22,625 bases of DNA from Flavobacteriales bacterium UBA4585 (lineage in GTDB: Bacteria > Bacteroidota > Bacteroidia > Flavobacteriales > Schleiferiaceae). The position numbers and the translations under genes were made by a program. Positions 15,410 through 21,842 of the stretch are shown here, piece by piece. The notes under the pieces are model-generated. The model made no database searches and was not told the DNA's origin. It saw nothing but the letters and a program-made list of their open reading frames with translations. The stretch's first letter is position 1, and each line of letters begins with the position of its first letter. The DNA lies in the NCBI GenBank assembly GCA_949487015.1, contig CATAQZ010000289.1:1-22625 (forward strand). The letters run 5' to 3'.

Positions 15410-15859
15410 TTACAAAGTAGTTGCTGTACCACCGTTTGCTTCGAGAGCAGCGATCGCAGATTTACTAAATGCATGAGCCGTGATGTCCAATTTCATCGTC
15501 ACGTCACCGCGGCCTAGAACTTTCACTAACTCTTTCTTACCAACAAGACCATTGTTTACTAAATCCGCAACAGTAATGGTAGTTGTCAGTTTTTTTGCTT
15601 CAACAAGAGACTGGAGCGTATCCAAATTCAATCCTTTGTATTCTACACGGTTTGGATTCGTGAATCCGAACTTTGGTACACGACGTTGAAGTGGCATTTG
15701 CCCACCTTCAAAACCGATTTTACGACTGTAACCTGAACGCGATTGTGCTCCCTTGTGTCCGCGCGTAGAGGTACCTCCGTGTCCAGAGCCTTCACCTCGA
15801 CCTACTCGCTTACGGCTGTGGGTTGCACCCTCCGCAGGTTTGAGATTTGATAAATCCAT
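15410..15859 (-). CDS. rplO: 50S ribosomal protein L15
   Basis: Late-assembling large-subunit protein with a long Gly/Arg-rich N-terminal extension buried in 23S rRNA: RVGRGEGSGHGGTSTRGHKG and SGYSRKIGFEGGQMPLQRRV (residues about 18-62). Total length 149, typical. The start at 15859 (MDLSNLKPAEGATHSRKR) is preceded by AATAGATAAAA, the A-rich context common in this window. It lies 14 nt after rpmD and 4 nt before secY. Confidence 0.98.
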   Translation of the reverse strand: MDLSNLKPAEGATHSRKRVGRGEGSGHGGTSTRGHKGAQSRSGYSRKIGFEGGQMPLQRRVPKFGFTNPNRVEYKGLNLDTLQSLVEAKKLTTTITVADLVNNGLVGKKELVKVLGRGDVTMKLDITAHAFSKSAIAALEANGGTATTL

Positions 15860-15873
15860 TTTTATCTATTTAA

Positions 15874-16053
15874 TTAAAGTTCTACTACTTCAACAAGGTG
15901 ACTCACCTTGCGCACCATACCTAGAACTTGTGCTGTCGCTTCAACTTCTACTGATGCATTCATTTTACGCAAGCCTAAAGCATCCATAGTTGCTTTTTGG
16001 CGAGCAGTACGTCCTATGACGCTGCGTTTTTGGGTAATCTTAATTTTTGCCAT
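15874..16053 (-). CDS. rpmD: 50S ribosomal protein L30
   Basis: A 59-residue protein read directly from the gap between rpsE and rplO. It starts MAKIKITQKRSVIGRTARQK and continues TMDALGLRKMNASVEVEATA, which is the bacterial L30 pattern: ITQxRSxIGR, then a LGLRKxN turn. It lies 13 nt after the rpsE stop and 14 nt before rplO, conserved rpsE-rpmD-rplO order. Near its 3' end the DNA holds a perfect hairpin (15894-15910). Confidence 0.96.
   Translation of the reverse strand: MAKIKITQKRSVIGRTARQKATMDALGLRKMNASVEVEATAQVLGMVRKVSHLVEVVEL
15894..15910. repeat. Perfect hairpin inside the rpmD 3' end
   Basis: CAAGGTG and CACCTTG arms of 7 bp surround ACT, and the 17-base sequence can also be read as 8-base arms with one central base. 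No U-tract follows. It may be a chance consequence of the codons, or an intra-operon RNA stem. Confidence 0.5.
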
Positions 16054-16066
16054 TTCCTCTGGGGAA

Positions 16067-16591
16067 TTATCCGTTAAAAACTTTGTCCACAGAGATACCG
16101 CGAGTTCTAGCGATCTCTTTCACATCACGCAACTTCAATAAAGCATCAAAAGTTGCTTTAACTACGTTTTGTGGATTAGAGGATCCTTTACTCTTCGCAA
16201 GTACATCATGAACACCAACACTCTCTAGTACGGCACGCATCGCACCACCAGCGATAACTCCTGTACCGCTTGAAGCAGGACGCAAGAATACGCGAGATCC
16301 AGCGAATTTTCCATTCTCTTCGTGTGGAATAGTCCCTTTTACTAAAGGAATACGGAATAAGTTTTTCTTAGCATCTTCAACAGCTTTTGCTATAGACTCA
16401 CTTACTTCTTTAGACTTACCACTTCCAAAACCGGCAGTACCGTTTTCATCACCAACAACTACGATGGCGGAAAAGCTGAATGTACGACCCCCTTTGTTAA
16501 CCTTAGTTACACGGTTTACCGCTACCAAGCGGTCTACCAATTCAATACCCGTAGGCTTTACTTTACGTGCGTTATGCATTGTATTCGCCAT
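16067..16591 (-). CDS. rpsE: 30S ribosomal protein S5
   Basis: Small-subunit protein near the mRNA entry channel, involved in decoding accuracy. The 174 residues include the N-terminal double-stranded RNA-binding fold with RVTKVNKGGRTFSFSAIVVV and GDENGTAGFGSGKSKEVSES (residues 27-66), and the C-terminal RPASSGTGVIAGGAMRAVLE segment. Length is normal. It starts 1 nt after the rplR stop, so translation is probably coupled, and rpmD follows by 13 nt. Confidence 0.98.
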   Translation of the reverse strand: MANTMHNARKVKPTGIELVDRLVAVNRVTKVNKGGRTFSFSAIVVVGDENGTAGFGSGKSKEVSESIAKAVEDAKKNLFRIPLVKGTIPHEENGKFAGSRVFLRPASSGTGVIAGGAMRAVLESVGVHDVLAKSKGSSNPQNVVKATFDALLKLRDVKEIARTRGISVDKVFNG

Positions 16592-16592
16592 T

Positions 16593-16949
16593 TTAGAATT
16601 TCAAGCCGCCTTTACGAGCGCCTTCTGCCAATTGTTTAACACGACCATGGTAGAGGTAACCACCGCGATCGAAACAAACTTCAGTTATACCATTATCCAT
16701 TGCAAGTTTGGCTAAGCCTTCACCTACTTGGAAGCTTTTGTCACTTTTAGTACCTGTCGCACCTTCCAACTCTTTGTTACGAGAAGAGAAAGACATTAGG
16801 GTTACTTGATTTACATCGTCAATTAATTGCGCGTAAATTTCCTTATTGCTTCTAAAAACCGACAGACGTGGCTTCTGAGCTGTACCTGTAACGACTTTAC
16901 GAATTCTTCTGCGGATGCGAAGTCTTCTTTCTGATTTAGTTAATGCCAT
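16593..16949 (-). CDS. rplR: 50S ribosomal protein L18
   Basis: Binds 5S rRNA in the central protuberance. The 118 residues start with a basic stretch (MALTKSERRLRIRRRIRKVV), then KPRLSVFRSNKEIYAQLIDD, and end VCFDRGGYLYHGRVKQLAEG with ARKGGLKF, the classical C-terminal motif. It lies 9 nt after rplF and 1 nt before rpsE. Confidence 0.98.
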   Translation of the reverse strand: MALTKSERRLRIRRRIRKVVTGTAQKPRLSVFRSNKEIYAQLIDDVNQVTLMSFSSRNKELEGATGTKSDKSFQVGEGLAKLAMDNGITEVCFDRGGYLYHGRVKQLAEGARKGGLKF

Positions 16950-16958
16950 TTCTATCTA

Positions 16959-17510
16959 TTATTTAGCTGCAGACTTACCTGCTTTTCTGCGGATTTGTTC
17001 ACCCACAAATTTGACACCTTTTCCTTTGTAAGGTTCTGGTTTACGTAACGAGCGAATTTTCGCTGTAACTGCACCAACCAATTGCTTGTCGTGAGACGTC
17101 AATTTGATTATTGGATTCTTACCTTTTTCCATGGTCGTCTCAACCTTTACGTCTGACGGTATGTTGATGAGGAAATTGTGAGAATAACCTAAAGACAAAT
17201 CTAAATGTTGTCCTTGATTCGAAGCACGGTAACCTACACCCACTAACTCTAGTGAATGCGTCCAACCAGTGCTAACTCCTAGAACCATATTGTTAATGAG
17301 AGCGCGGTAAAGACCGTGTTTTGCTTTATGCTCCTTCGATTCCGAAGGACGCTGCACAGTGATGATAGTATCATCTATTGATGCAGTGATACCACTACTC
17401 AATTCCTGAGTGAGTTCACCCAATTTTCCTTTTACAGTAACAACGTTTCCATTGATTGAAACGTCAACTCCTGTAGGCACGGCAATTGGGGCTTGACCTA
17501 TTCTTGACAT
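16959..17510 (-). CDS. rplF: 50S ribosomal protein L6
   Basis: Large-subunit protein near the factor-binding site, built from two similar domains. The 183 residues begin MSRIGQAPIAVPTGVDVSIN and end with the bacterial L6 signature RKPEPYKGKGVKFVGEQIRR. The central ELVGVGYRASNQGQHLDLSL marks the second domain. It lies 11 nt after rpsH and 9 nt before rplR. A 7-bp inverted repeat in the coding DNA (17332-17349) is noted but not interpreted. Confidence 0.98.
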   Translation of the reverse strand: MSRIGQAPIAVPTGVDVSINGNVVTVKGKLGELTQELSSGITASIDDTIITVQRPSESKEHKAKHGLYRALINNMVLGVSTGWTHSLELVGVGYRASNQGQHLDLSLGYSHNFLINIPSDVKVETTMEKGKNPIIKLTSHDKQLVGAVTAKIRSLRKPEPYKGKGVKFVGEQIRRKAGKSAAK

Positions 17511-17521
17511 AATATTAAATA

Positions 17522-17920
17522 TTAACTAACGGTACACAAAACCTCGCCACCGATGTTCTCTTTGCGAGCTTGCTTGTCAGTCATTAAACCTTTTGATGTA
17601 CTAACTACAGCAATACCTAGTCCGTTCTTAACACGAGGTAGCGTTTCACTACCTGTGTACTGACGAAGACCTGGCTTTGAAATTCGCTTGATCTCACGAA
17701 TTGCTGGAATCTTAGTTAGTCTATCATATTTCAAAGCAACCTTCAAAACATTTTGAGGTGCTACTTCTTCTACCTTAAAGTCATGGATATAACCTTGATC
17801 TTTTAAAATCGTAGCGATAGCAACTTTAGTTTTGCTCGAAGGGATTTCAACTACACGCATTCCAGCCGTTTGGCCGTTACGAATTCGTGTTAGGAAATCT
17901 GCAATTGGATCTGTATTCAT
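17522..17920 (-). CDS. rpsH: 30S ribosomal protein S8
   Basis: Primary 16S rRNA-binding protein needed for platform assembly; in E. coli it also represses the spc operon, but no target structure can be recognised here. The 132 residues start MNTDPIADFLTRIRNGQTAG and end with the family signature STSKGLMTDKQARKENIGGE plus VLCTVS. It lies 19 nt after rpsN and 11 nt before rplF. Confidence 0.98.
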   Translation of the reverse strand: MNTDPIADFLTRIRNGQTAGMRVVEIPSSKTKVAIATILKDQGYIHDFKVEEVAPQNVLKVALKYDRLTKIPAIREIKRISKPGLRQYTGSETLPRVKNGLGIAVVSTSKGLMTDKQARKENIGGEVLCTVS

Positions 17921-17939
17921 AATTCTGTTTAATCTAAAA

Positions 17940-18209
17940 TTACCAGCTAGCTTTCTTCACACCTGGGATCAAACCCTGGTTAGCCATTTCACGGAATGTT
18001 ACACGTGAGAGACCGAATTGACGCATGTATCCGCGCGGACGACCTGTCAGTTTACAACGGTTTCTACCGCGAACCGGAGAAGCATTCTTAGGAAGCTTCT
18101 GTAATCCTTCGTAATCACCTGCAGCCTTCAATGCCTCACGCTTTGAAGCGTATTTAGCAGCTAGTTTTGCACGTTTGACCTCACGGGCCTTCATTGATTC
18201 TTTAGCCAT
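17940..18209 (-). CDS. rpsN: 30S ribosomal protein S14, long cysteine-poor form
   Basis: Small-subunit head protein. Two forms exist in bacteria: a short zinc-binding form of about 61 residues and a longer form without zinc. This one has 89 residues and a single Cys (RNRCKLTGRPRGYMRQFGLS), lacking the CxxC pairs, so it is the zinc-independent form. MAKESMKAREVKRAKLAAKY at the start and FREMANQGLIPGVKKASW at the end are typical. It lies 7 nt after rplE and 19 nt before rpsH. Confidence 0.97.
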   Translation of the reverse strand: MAKESMKAREVKRAKLAAKYASKREALKAAGDYEGLQKLPKNASPVRGRNRCKLTGRPRGYMRQFGLSRVTFREMANQGLIPGVKKASW

Positions 18210-18216
18210 TGCTCAA

Positions 18217-18765
18217 TTATTTTGTGAATGGTATTCCAAATGCAGTTAACAAAGCCTTTGCTTCTTTATCGGTAGATGCAGAGGTTACAAATGTGATATC
18301 CATACCTGATATGCGATTTACTTTGTCAATATCAATTTCCGGGAAAATGATCTGCTCAGTAATTCCGAATGTGTAGTTACCACGTCCATCAAAGCCTGAT
18401 GCCTTAATACCGCGGAAATCACGGATACGTGGCAATGAAGCACTAATTAGGCGATCCAAAAATTCGTACATGCGCTCACCTCTCAACGTAACACGTGCAC
18501 CAATTGGCATGCCTTTACGTAATTTGAAGTTACTCACGTCTTTCTTCGATTTCGTAGGAACCGCTTTCTGACCCGTAATTGTGGTCATTTCAACGATTGC
18601 TTGATCGACTAGTTTCTTGTCTGCTACAGCGGCACCAATACCTTGGCTTACTACGATCTTCTCTAGTTTAGGAACCATCATTACATTGCTGTAGTTGAAT
18701 TCCTCTACCAATTTAGCGCTGATCTCTTCGCTGTACTTAGTTTTAAGTCTAGGTGTCATATTCAT
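18217..18765 (-). CDS. rplE: 50S ribosomal protein L5
   Basis: 5S rRNA-binding protein of the central protuberance that contacts P-site tRNA and the small subunit. The 182 residues contain YSNVMMVPKLEKIVVSQGIG, KLRKGMPIGARVTLRGERMY and DFRGIKASGFDGRGNYTFGI, followed by QIIFPEIDIDKVNRISGMDI, all canonical. The ATG overlaps the rplX stop by one base (TAATG-type junction at 18765). The first or second Met (MNM) could be the start; the first was chosen. Confidence 0.98.
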   Translation of the reverse strand: MNMTPRLKTKYSEEISAKLVEEFNYSNVMMVPKLEKIVVSQGIGAAVADKKLVDQAIVEMTTITGQKAVPTKSKKDVSNFKLRKGMPIGARVTLRGERMYEFLDRLISASLPRIRDFRGIKASGFDGRGNYTFGITEQIIFPEIDIDKVNRISGMDITFVTSASTDKEAKALLTAFGIPFTK

Positions 18766-19085
18766 TATGATAATACCTCACCGGATTTTTTAGCGTAACG
18801 TACTAGGTTACCGTTATCATCCAATTTTCTTCCGACACGTGTTACCTCATTTGTAGAAGGATCTACAAGAGCTACGTTTGAAATGTGAATTGGAGCTTCC
18901 ATTTCGACAATTCCACCTTGTGGACTCGACGCGCTAGGTTTCTGGTGCTTTTTAATCATGTTAAGCCCTTCCACTACTACGCGGTTCATTTTAGGGATCA
19001 CTCGCACAATACGGCCTTCCTTGCCTTTGCTTTCGCCTGCAAGAACCTTGACTTGATCTCCCTTTTTTACTTTAAACTTTGCCAT
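18765..19085 (-). CDS. rplX: 50S ribosomal protein L24
   Basis: Assembly-initiating large-subunit protein with a KOW domain: VKKGDQVKVLAGESKGKEGR (residues 5-24), then VIPKMNRVVVEGLNMIKKHQ. The 106 residues are a normal length. It lies 20 nt after rplN and shares one base with the rplE start, so the two are probably translationally coupled. Confidence 0.98.
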   Translation of the reverse strand: MAKFKVKKGDQVKVLAGESKGKEGRIVRVIPKMNRVVVEGLNMIKKHQKPSASSPQGGIVEMEAPIHISNVALVDPSTNEVTRVGRKLDDNGNLVRYAKKSGEVLS

Positions 19086-19105
19086 CTTAATCTATGTCGT
19101 TAAGA

Positions 19106-19474
19106 TTATAGTACCTCTGGTGCAAGAGAAACGATCTTCATGTATTGCTTGTCACGTAACTCACGAGCTACAGGACCGAATACACGAGTTCCTTTCATTC
19201 CACCACCGGCATCTAATAATACACATGCATTGTCATCAAAACGGATGTAAGATCCATCTGGACGACGCACTTCTTTCTTTACGCGAACAACTACCGCAGT
19301 TGATACTTGACCCTTCTTTACTGTTCCCGCTGGCGTAGCAGCTTTTACAGTAACAACAATCTTATCACCTACGCTTGCATAGCGTCTTTTCGTTCCGCCT
19401 AACACACGAATCACCAAAACTTCTTTGGCACCTGTGTTATCTGCTACTCTTAATCTTGATTCTGTCTGTAACAT
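19106..19474 (-). CDS. rplN: 50S ribosomal protein L14
   Basis: Large-subunit protein at the intersubunit bridge. The 122 residues begin MLQTESRLRVADNTGAKEVL, and end GTRVFGPVARELRDKQYMKI with VSLAPEVL, an almost invariant pattern. It lies 1 nt after the rpsQ stop. Its arginines are mostly CGT/CGC (nine of twelve by my reading), whereas rpsQ next door uses mainly AGA; this is where the codon-use change noted under findings begins. Confidence 0.98.
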   Translation of the reverse strand: MLQTESRLRVADNTGAKEVLVIRVLGGTKRRYASVGDKIVVTVKAATPAGTVKKGQVSTAVVVRVKKEVRRPDGSYIRFDDNACVLLDAGGGMKGTRVFGPVARELRDKQYMKIVSLAPEVL

Positions 19475-19475
19475 A

Positions 19476-19733
19476 TTATTTAGCTCTTTCTAGGATTTCT
19501 ACTAATCTCCAACGTTTAGATTTACTCATAGGTCTTGTTTCCATGATCCTAACAGTATCTCCTTCGTTGCAATCATTCTTTTCGTCGTGTGCAACGTACT
19601 TCTTAGTCTTTAATACGAACTTTCCGTACATTGGGTGCTTTACTCTTTTAGTTTCTGCAACAACGATAGATTTCTCCATTTTGCTACTTGAAACCACACC
19701 AATCCTCTCTTTTCTAAGATTTCTTTTTTCCAT
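19476..19733 (-). CDS. rpsQ: 30S ribosomal protein S17
   Basis: Primary 16S rRNA-binding OB-fold protein. The 85 residues start MEKRNLRKERIGVVSSSKME and contain VKHPMYGKFVLKTKKYVAHD and GDTVRIMETRPMSKSKRWRL, the family signature. Nearly all Arg codons are AGA or AGG, unlike the genes at lower coordinates. It lies 20 nt after rpmC and 1 nt before rplN. Confidence 0.98.
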   Translation of the reverse strand: MEKRNLRKERIGVVSSSKMEKSIVVAETKRVKHPMYGKFVLKTKKYVAHDEKNDCNEGDTVRIMETRPMSKSKRWRLVEILERAK

Positions 19734-19753
19734 CTTTAAAACTGACTATAGAA

Positions 19754-19945
19754 TTATTGTAATTCTCTTTTTGTTAATTCTGTTGCAATTCTTGCTACAG
19801 TTCTTCTTAAACTTCTCAACTGCAATGGATTCTCCAAAGGAGTTATCGCGTGAGCCATTTTAAGATCGGTATAATTCTTTTGCAACGCTCCAAGCTTCTC
19901 ATTAAGATTTGCTATAGATAATTCTTTTACTTCTGATTGTTTCAT
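19754..19945 (-). CDS. rpmC: 50S ribosomal protein L29
   Basis: Small two-helix large-subunit protein next to the tunnel exit, where trigger factor and SRP dock. The 63 residues read MKQSEVKELSIANLNEKLGA, then YTDLKMAHAITPLENPLQLR and end ARIATELTKRELQ, the flavobacterial style of L29. It lies 11 nt after rplP and 20 nt before rpsQ. Confidence 0.97.
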   Translation of the reverse strand: MKQSEVKELSIANLNEKLGALQKNYTDLKMAHAITPLENPLQLRSLRRTVARIATELTKRELQ

Positions 19946-19956
19946 TCTATTTCGAA

Positions 19957-20388
19957 TTAAGCGTTAATATCAAAGTCTCTTGCTACTACAAACTTCGTTC
20001 TTACTGGAAGTTTCTGTGCAGCTAAACGTAAAGCTTCTTTTGCAACATCCATTGGTACACCACCAATTTCAAACAAAATTCTACCTGGCTTAATAACTGC
20101 AACGAAATGATCTGGCGCACCTTTACCCTTACCCATACGAACCTCTAAAGGTTTTTTGGTAATAGGTTTGTCTGGAAAAACTTTAATCCATAACTGACCT
20201 TCTCTCTTCATGTGACGAGTTGCCGCAATACGAGCTGCTTCTATCTGACGTGAAGTTAAAAGGTTTTGGTCAACAGACTTAATTCCAAACATACCGTTAG
20301 AAAGTTGATTTCCTCTACCAGAAATACCAGTCATATTTCCTTTCGCCTTCTGTACCTTACGGTATTTTACTCTTTTTGGCTGTAACAT
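19957..20388 (-). CDS. rplP: 50S ribosomal protein L16
   Basis: Large-subunit protein that organises the A-site tRNA region. The 143 residues contain MLQPKRVKYRKVQKAKGNMT, GMFGIKSVDQNLLTSRQIEA, MKREGQLWIKVFPDKPITKK and PLEVRMGKGKGAPDHFVAVI, all canonical. It lies 22 nt after rpsC and 11 nt before rpmC. Confidence 0.98.
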   Translation of the reverse strand: MLQPKRVKYRKVQKAKGNMTGISGRGNQLSNGMFGIKSVDQNLLTSRQIEAARIAATRHMKREGQLWIKVFPDKPITKKPLEVRMGKGKGAPDHFVAVIKPGRILFEIGGVPMDVAKEALRLAAQKLPVRTKFVVARDFDINA

Positions 20389-20410
20389 TTTTAATTTCTA
20401 ATTTTAAAAA

Positions 20411-21139
20411 TTATTTTCTTCTACTACGAGGTTGTTGACGTTTCGATCTGTCACCACCACCTTTAGGTCCTGATTGTTTCTTAGACAATCCTACCAATGG
20501 AGATAATTCTCTCTTACCATATACCTCACCTTTCATAATCCATACTTTTACTCCTAATCTTCCATAGGTAGTATGAGATTCTACAAGTGCATAATCGATA
20601 TCTGCTCTGAACGTAGACAACGGTATTCTACCTTCTTTAAAATGTTCTGAACGTGCCATCTCAGCTCCATTTAAACGTCCTGAAATCTGAATTTTAATAC
20701 CTTCAGCATTCATACGCATGGTAGCTTGGATTGCCATTTTAATAGCTCTCTTATAAGAAATTCTATTTTCAATTTGACGTGCAACACTAGCTGCTACTAA
20801 TTTAGCATCTAATTCTGGACGCTTAATCTCAAAAATATTTATTTGAACTTCTTTACCTGTAATTTTCTTAAGCTCTTCTTTTAACTTGTCTACCTCTTGA
20901 CCTCCTTTACCAATAATGATACCTGGACGTGCAGTGGTGATAGTAACGGTTACAAGTTTAAGCGTACGCTCAATAATTACTCTTGATACACTTGCCTTAA
21001 ATAATCGAGCATTTACATACTTTCTTATTTTGTCATCTTCAGCAATTTTATCTCCGTAGTCATTTCCACCGTACCAGTTAGATTCCCAACCTCTGATGAT
21101 TCCTAAACGATTTCCTATTGGATTAGTTTTTTGTCCCAT
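20411..21139 (-). CDS. rpsC: 30S ribosomal protein S3
   Basis: Small-subunit protein at the mRNA entry with helicase-related function. The 242 residues begin MGQKTNPIGNRLGIIRGWES and contain the KH domain with GIIIGKGGQEVDKLKEELKK (the GKGG loop at 77-80), then the C-terminal domain (ISGRLNGAEMARSEHFKEGR). It ends in a Gly/Lys/Arg-rich tail (about residues 220-242), longer than in E. coli. It lies 11 nt after rplV and 22 nt before rplP. Local base composition is the most AT-rich of the cluster. Confidence 0.98.
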   Translation of the reverse strand: MGQKTNPIGNRLGIIRGWESNWYGGNDYGDKIAEDDKIRKYVNARLFKASVSRVIIERTLKLVTVTITTARPGIIIGKGGQEVDKLKEELKKITGKEVQINIFEIKRPELDAKLVAASVARQIENRISYKRAIKMAIQATMRMNAEGIKIQISGRLNGAEMARSEHFKEGRIPLSTFRADIDYALVESHTTYGRLGVKVWIMKGEVYGKRELSPLVGLSKKQSGPKGGGDRSKRQQPRSRRK

Positions 21140-21150
21140 TTCTACTTTGA

Positions 21151-21555
21151 TTAATTGCTTTTGTTTTTACTACCTAACTCTAAAGTAACGTGATTAGAAC
21201 GCTTACGTATTCTATGAGCACGCCCCTGTGGAGCTGGTCTTAATCTTTTTAACATTCCTGCGCTGTCTACACAAATTGTTTTCACAAACAATCCTGCATC
21301 TTCGATACTTGCTTCTGCATTTTTAGCTTGCCAGTTTGCGATTGCAGACAATAACAATTTCTCTAAATTTATAGATGCTTCTTTCGGGCTAAATTTTAAG
21401 ATTTGTAAAGCTTTTTCAACTTCAACACCTCTTACTTGATTAGCTACTAAACGCATTTTCCTTGGTGATGTAGGACAGTTAGTAAGCTTAGCGAAAGCTT
21501 TGTGCTTTCTAGCTTCTTTTAACTGATCTGCCATATTTTTTTTACGAACTCCCAT
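21151..21555 (-). CDS. rplV: 50S ribosomal protein L22
   Basis: Large-subunit protein whose hairpin lines the peptide exit tunnel. The 134 residues include NCPTSPRKMRLVANQVRGVE (26-45) and LKRLRPAPQGRAHRIRKRSN with HVTLEL at the end, the family signature. Start choice: M1 at 21555 gives MGVRKKN, the opening I recall for flavobacterial L22, 5 nt after rpsS; an internal Met at 21534 is the alternative. Confidence 0.96.
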   Translation of the reverse strand: MGVRKKNMADQLKEARKHKAFAKLTNCPTSPRKMRLVANQVRGVEVEKALQILKFSPKEASINLEKLLLSAIANWQAKNAEASIEDAGLFVKTICVDSAGMLKRLRPAPQGRAHRIRKRSNHVTLELGSKNKSN

Positions 21556-21560
21556 AGCTG

Positions 21561-21839
21561 CTATTTTTTACCTTTATTTTTTGCACCTGCATGTCCTCTA
21601 AATGAACGTGTTGGTGAAAATTCGCCTAACTTATGACCTACCATGTTTTCTGTAACATATACAGGTACAAACTGACGTCCATTATGAACTGCAATTGTCT
21701 GTCCAACGAAATCAGGAGTAATCATACTTGCTCTAGACCAAGTTTTGATTACGGTTTTGTTTCCTGCTTCTACATTGGCTAACACTTTTTTCTCTAATTT
21801 ATAGTGAACGAAAGGTCCTTTTTTTAATGATCTTGCCAT
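21561..21839 (-). CDS. rpsS: 30S ribosomal protein S19
   Basis: Small-subunit head protein in contact with S13. The 92 residues begin MARSLKKGPFVHYKLEKKVL and carry TPDFVGQTIAVHNGRQFVPV and GHKLGEFSPTRSFRGHAGAK, the canonical signature. It lies 3 nt after rplB and 5 nt before rplV. Confidence 0.98.
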   Translation of the reverse strand: MARSLKKGPFVHYKLEKKVLANVEAGNKTVIKTWSRASMITPDFVGQTIAVHNGRQFVPVYVTENMVGHKLGEFSPTRSFRGHAGAKNKGKK

Positions 21840-21842
21840 AAT

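Noticed and set aside
17332..17349. 7-bp inverted repeat TCCTTCG/CGAAGGA within rplF considered as a terminator or operator
   Set aside because: It is mid-gene, has no T-tract and its bases are accounted for by conserved codons; one such stem is expected by chance in this length.
19375..19863. A 162-codon open frame on the + strand with hydrophobic, Leu/Ser-rich translation
   Set aside because: It runs antisense through rplN, rpsQ and rpmC, and the hydrophobic character comes from reading the complement of Lys/Glu-rich genes. No start context or family resemblance.
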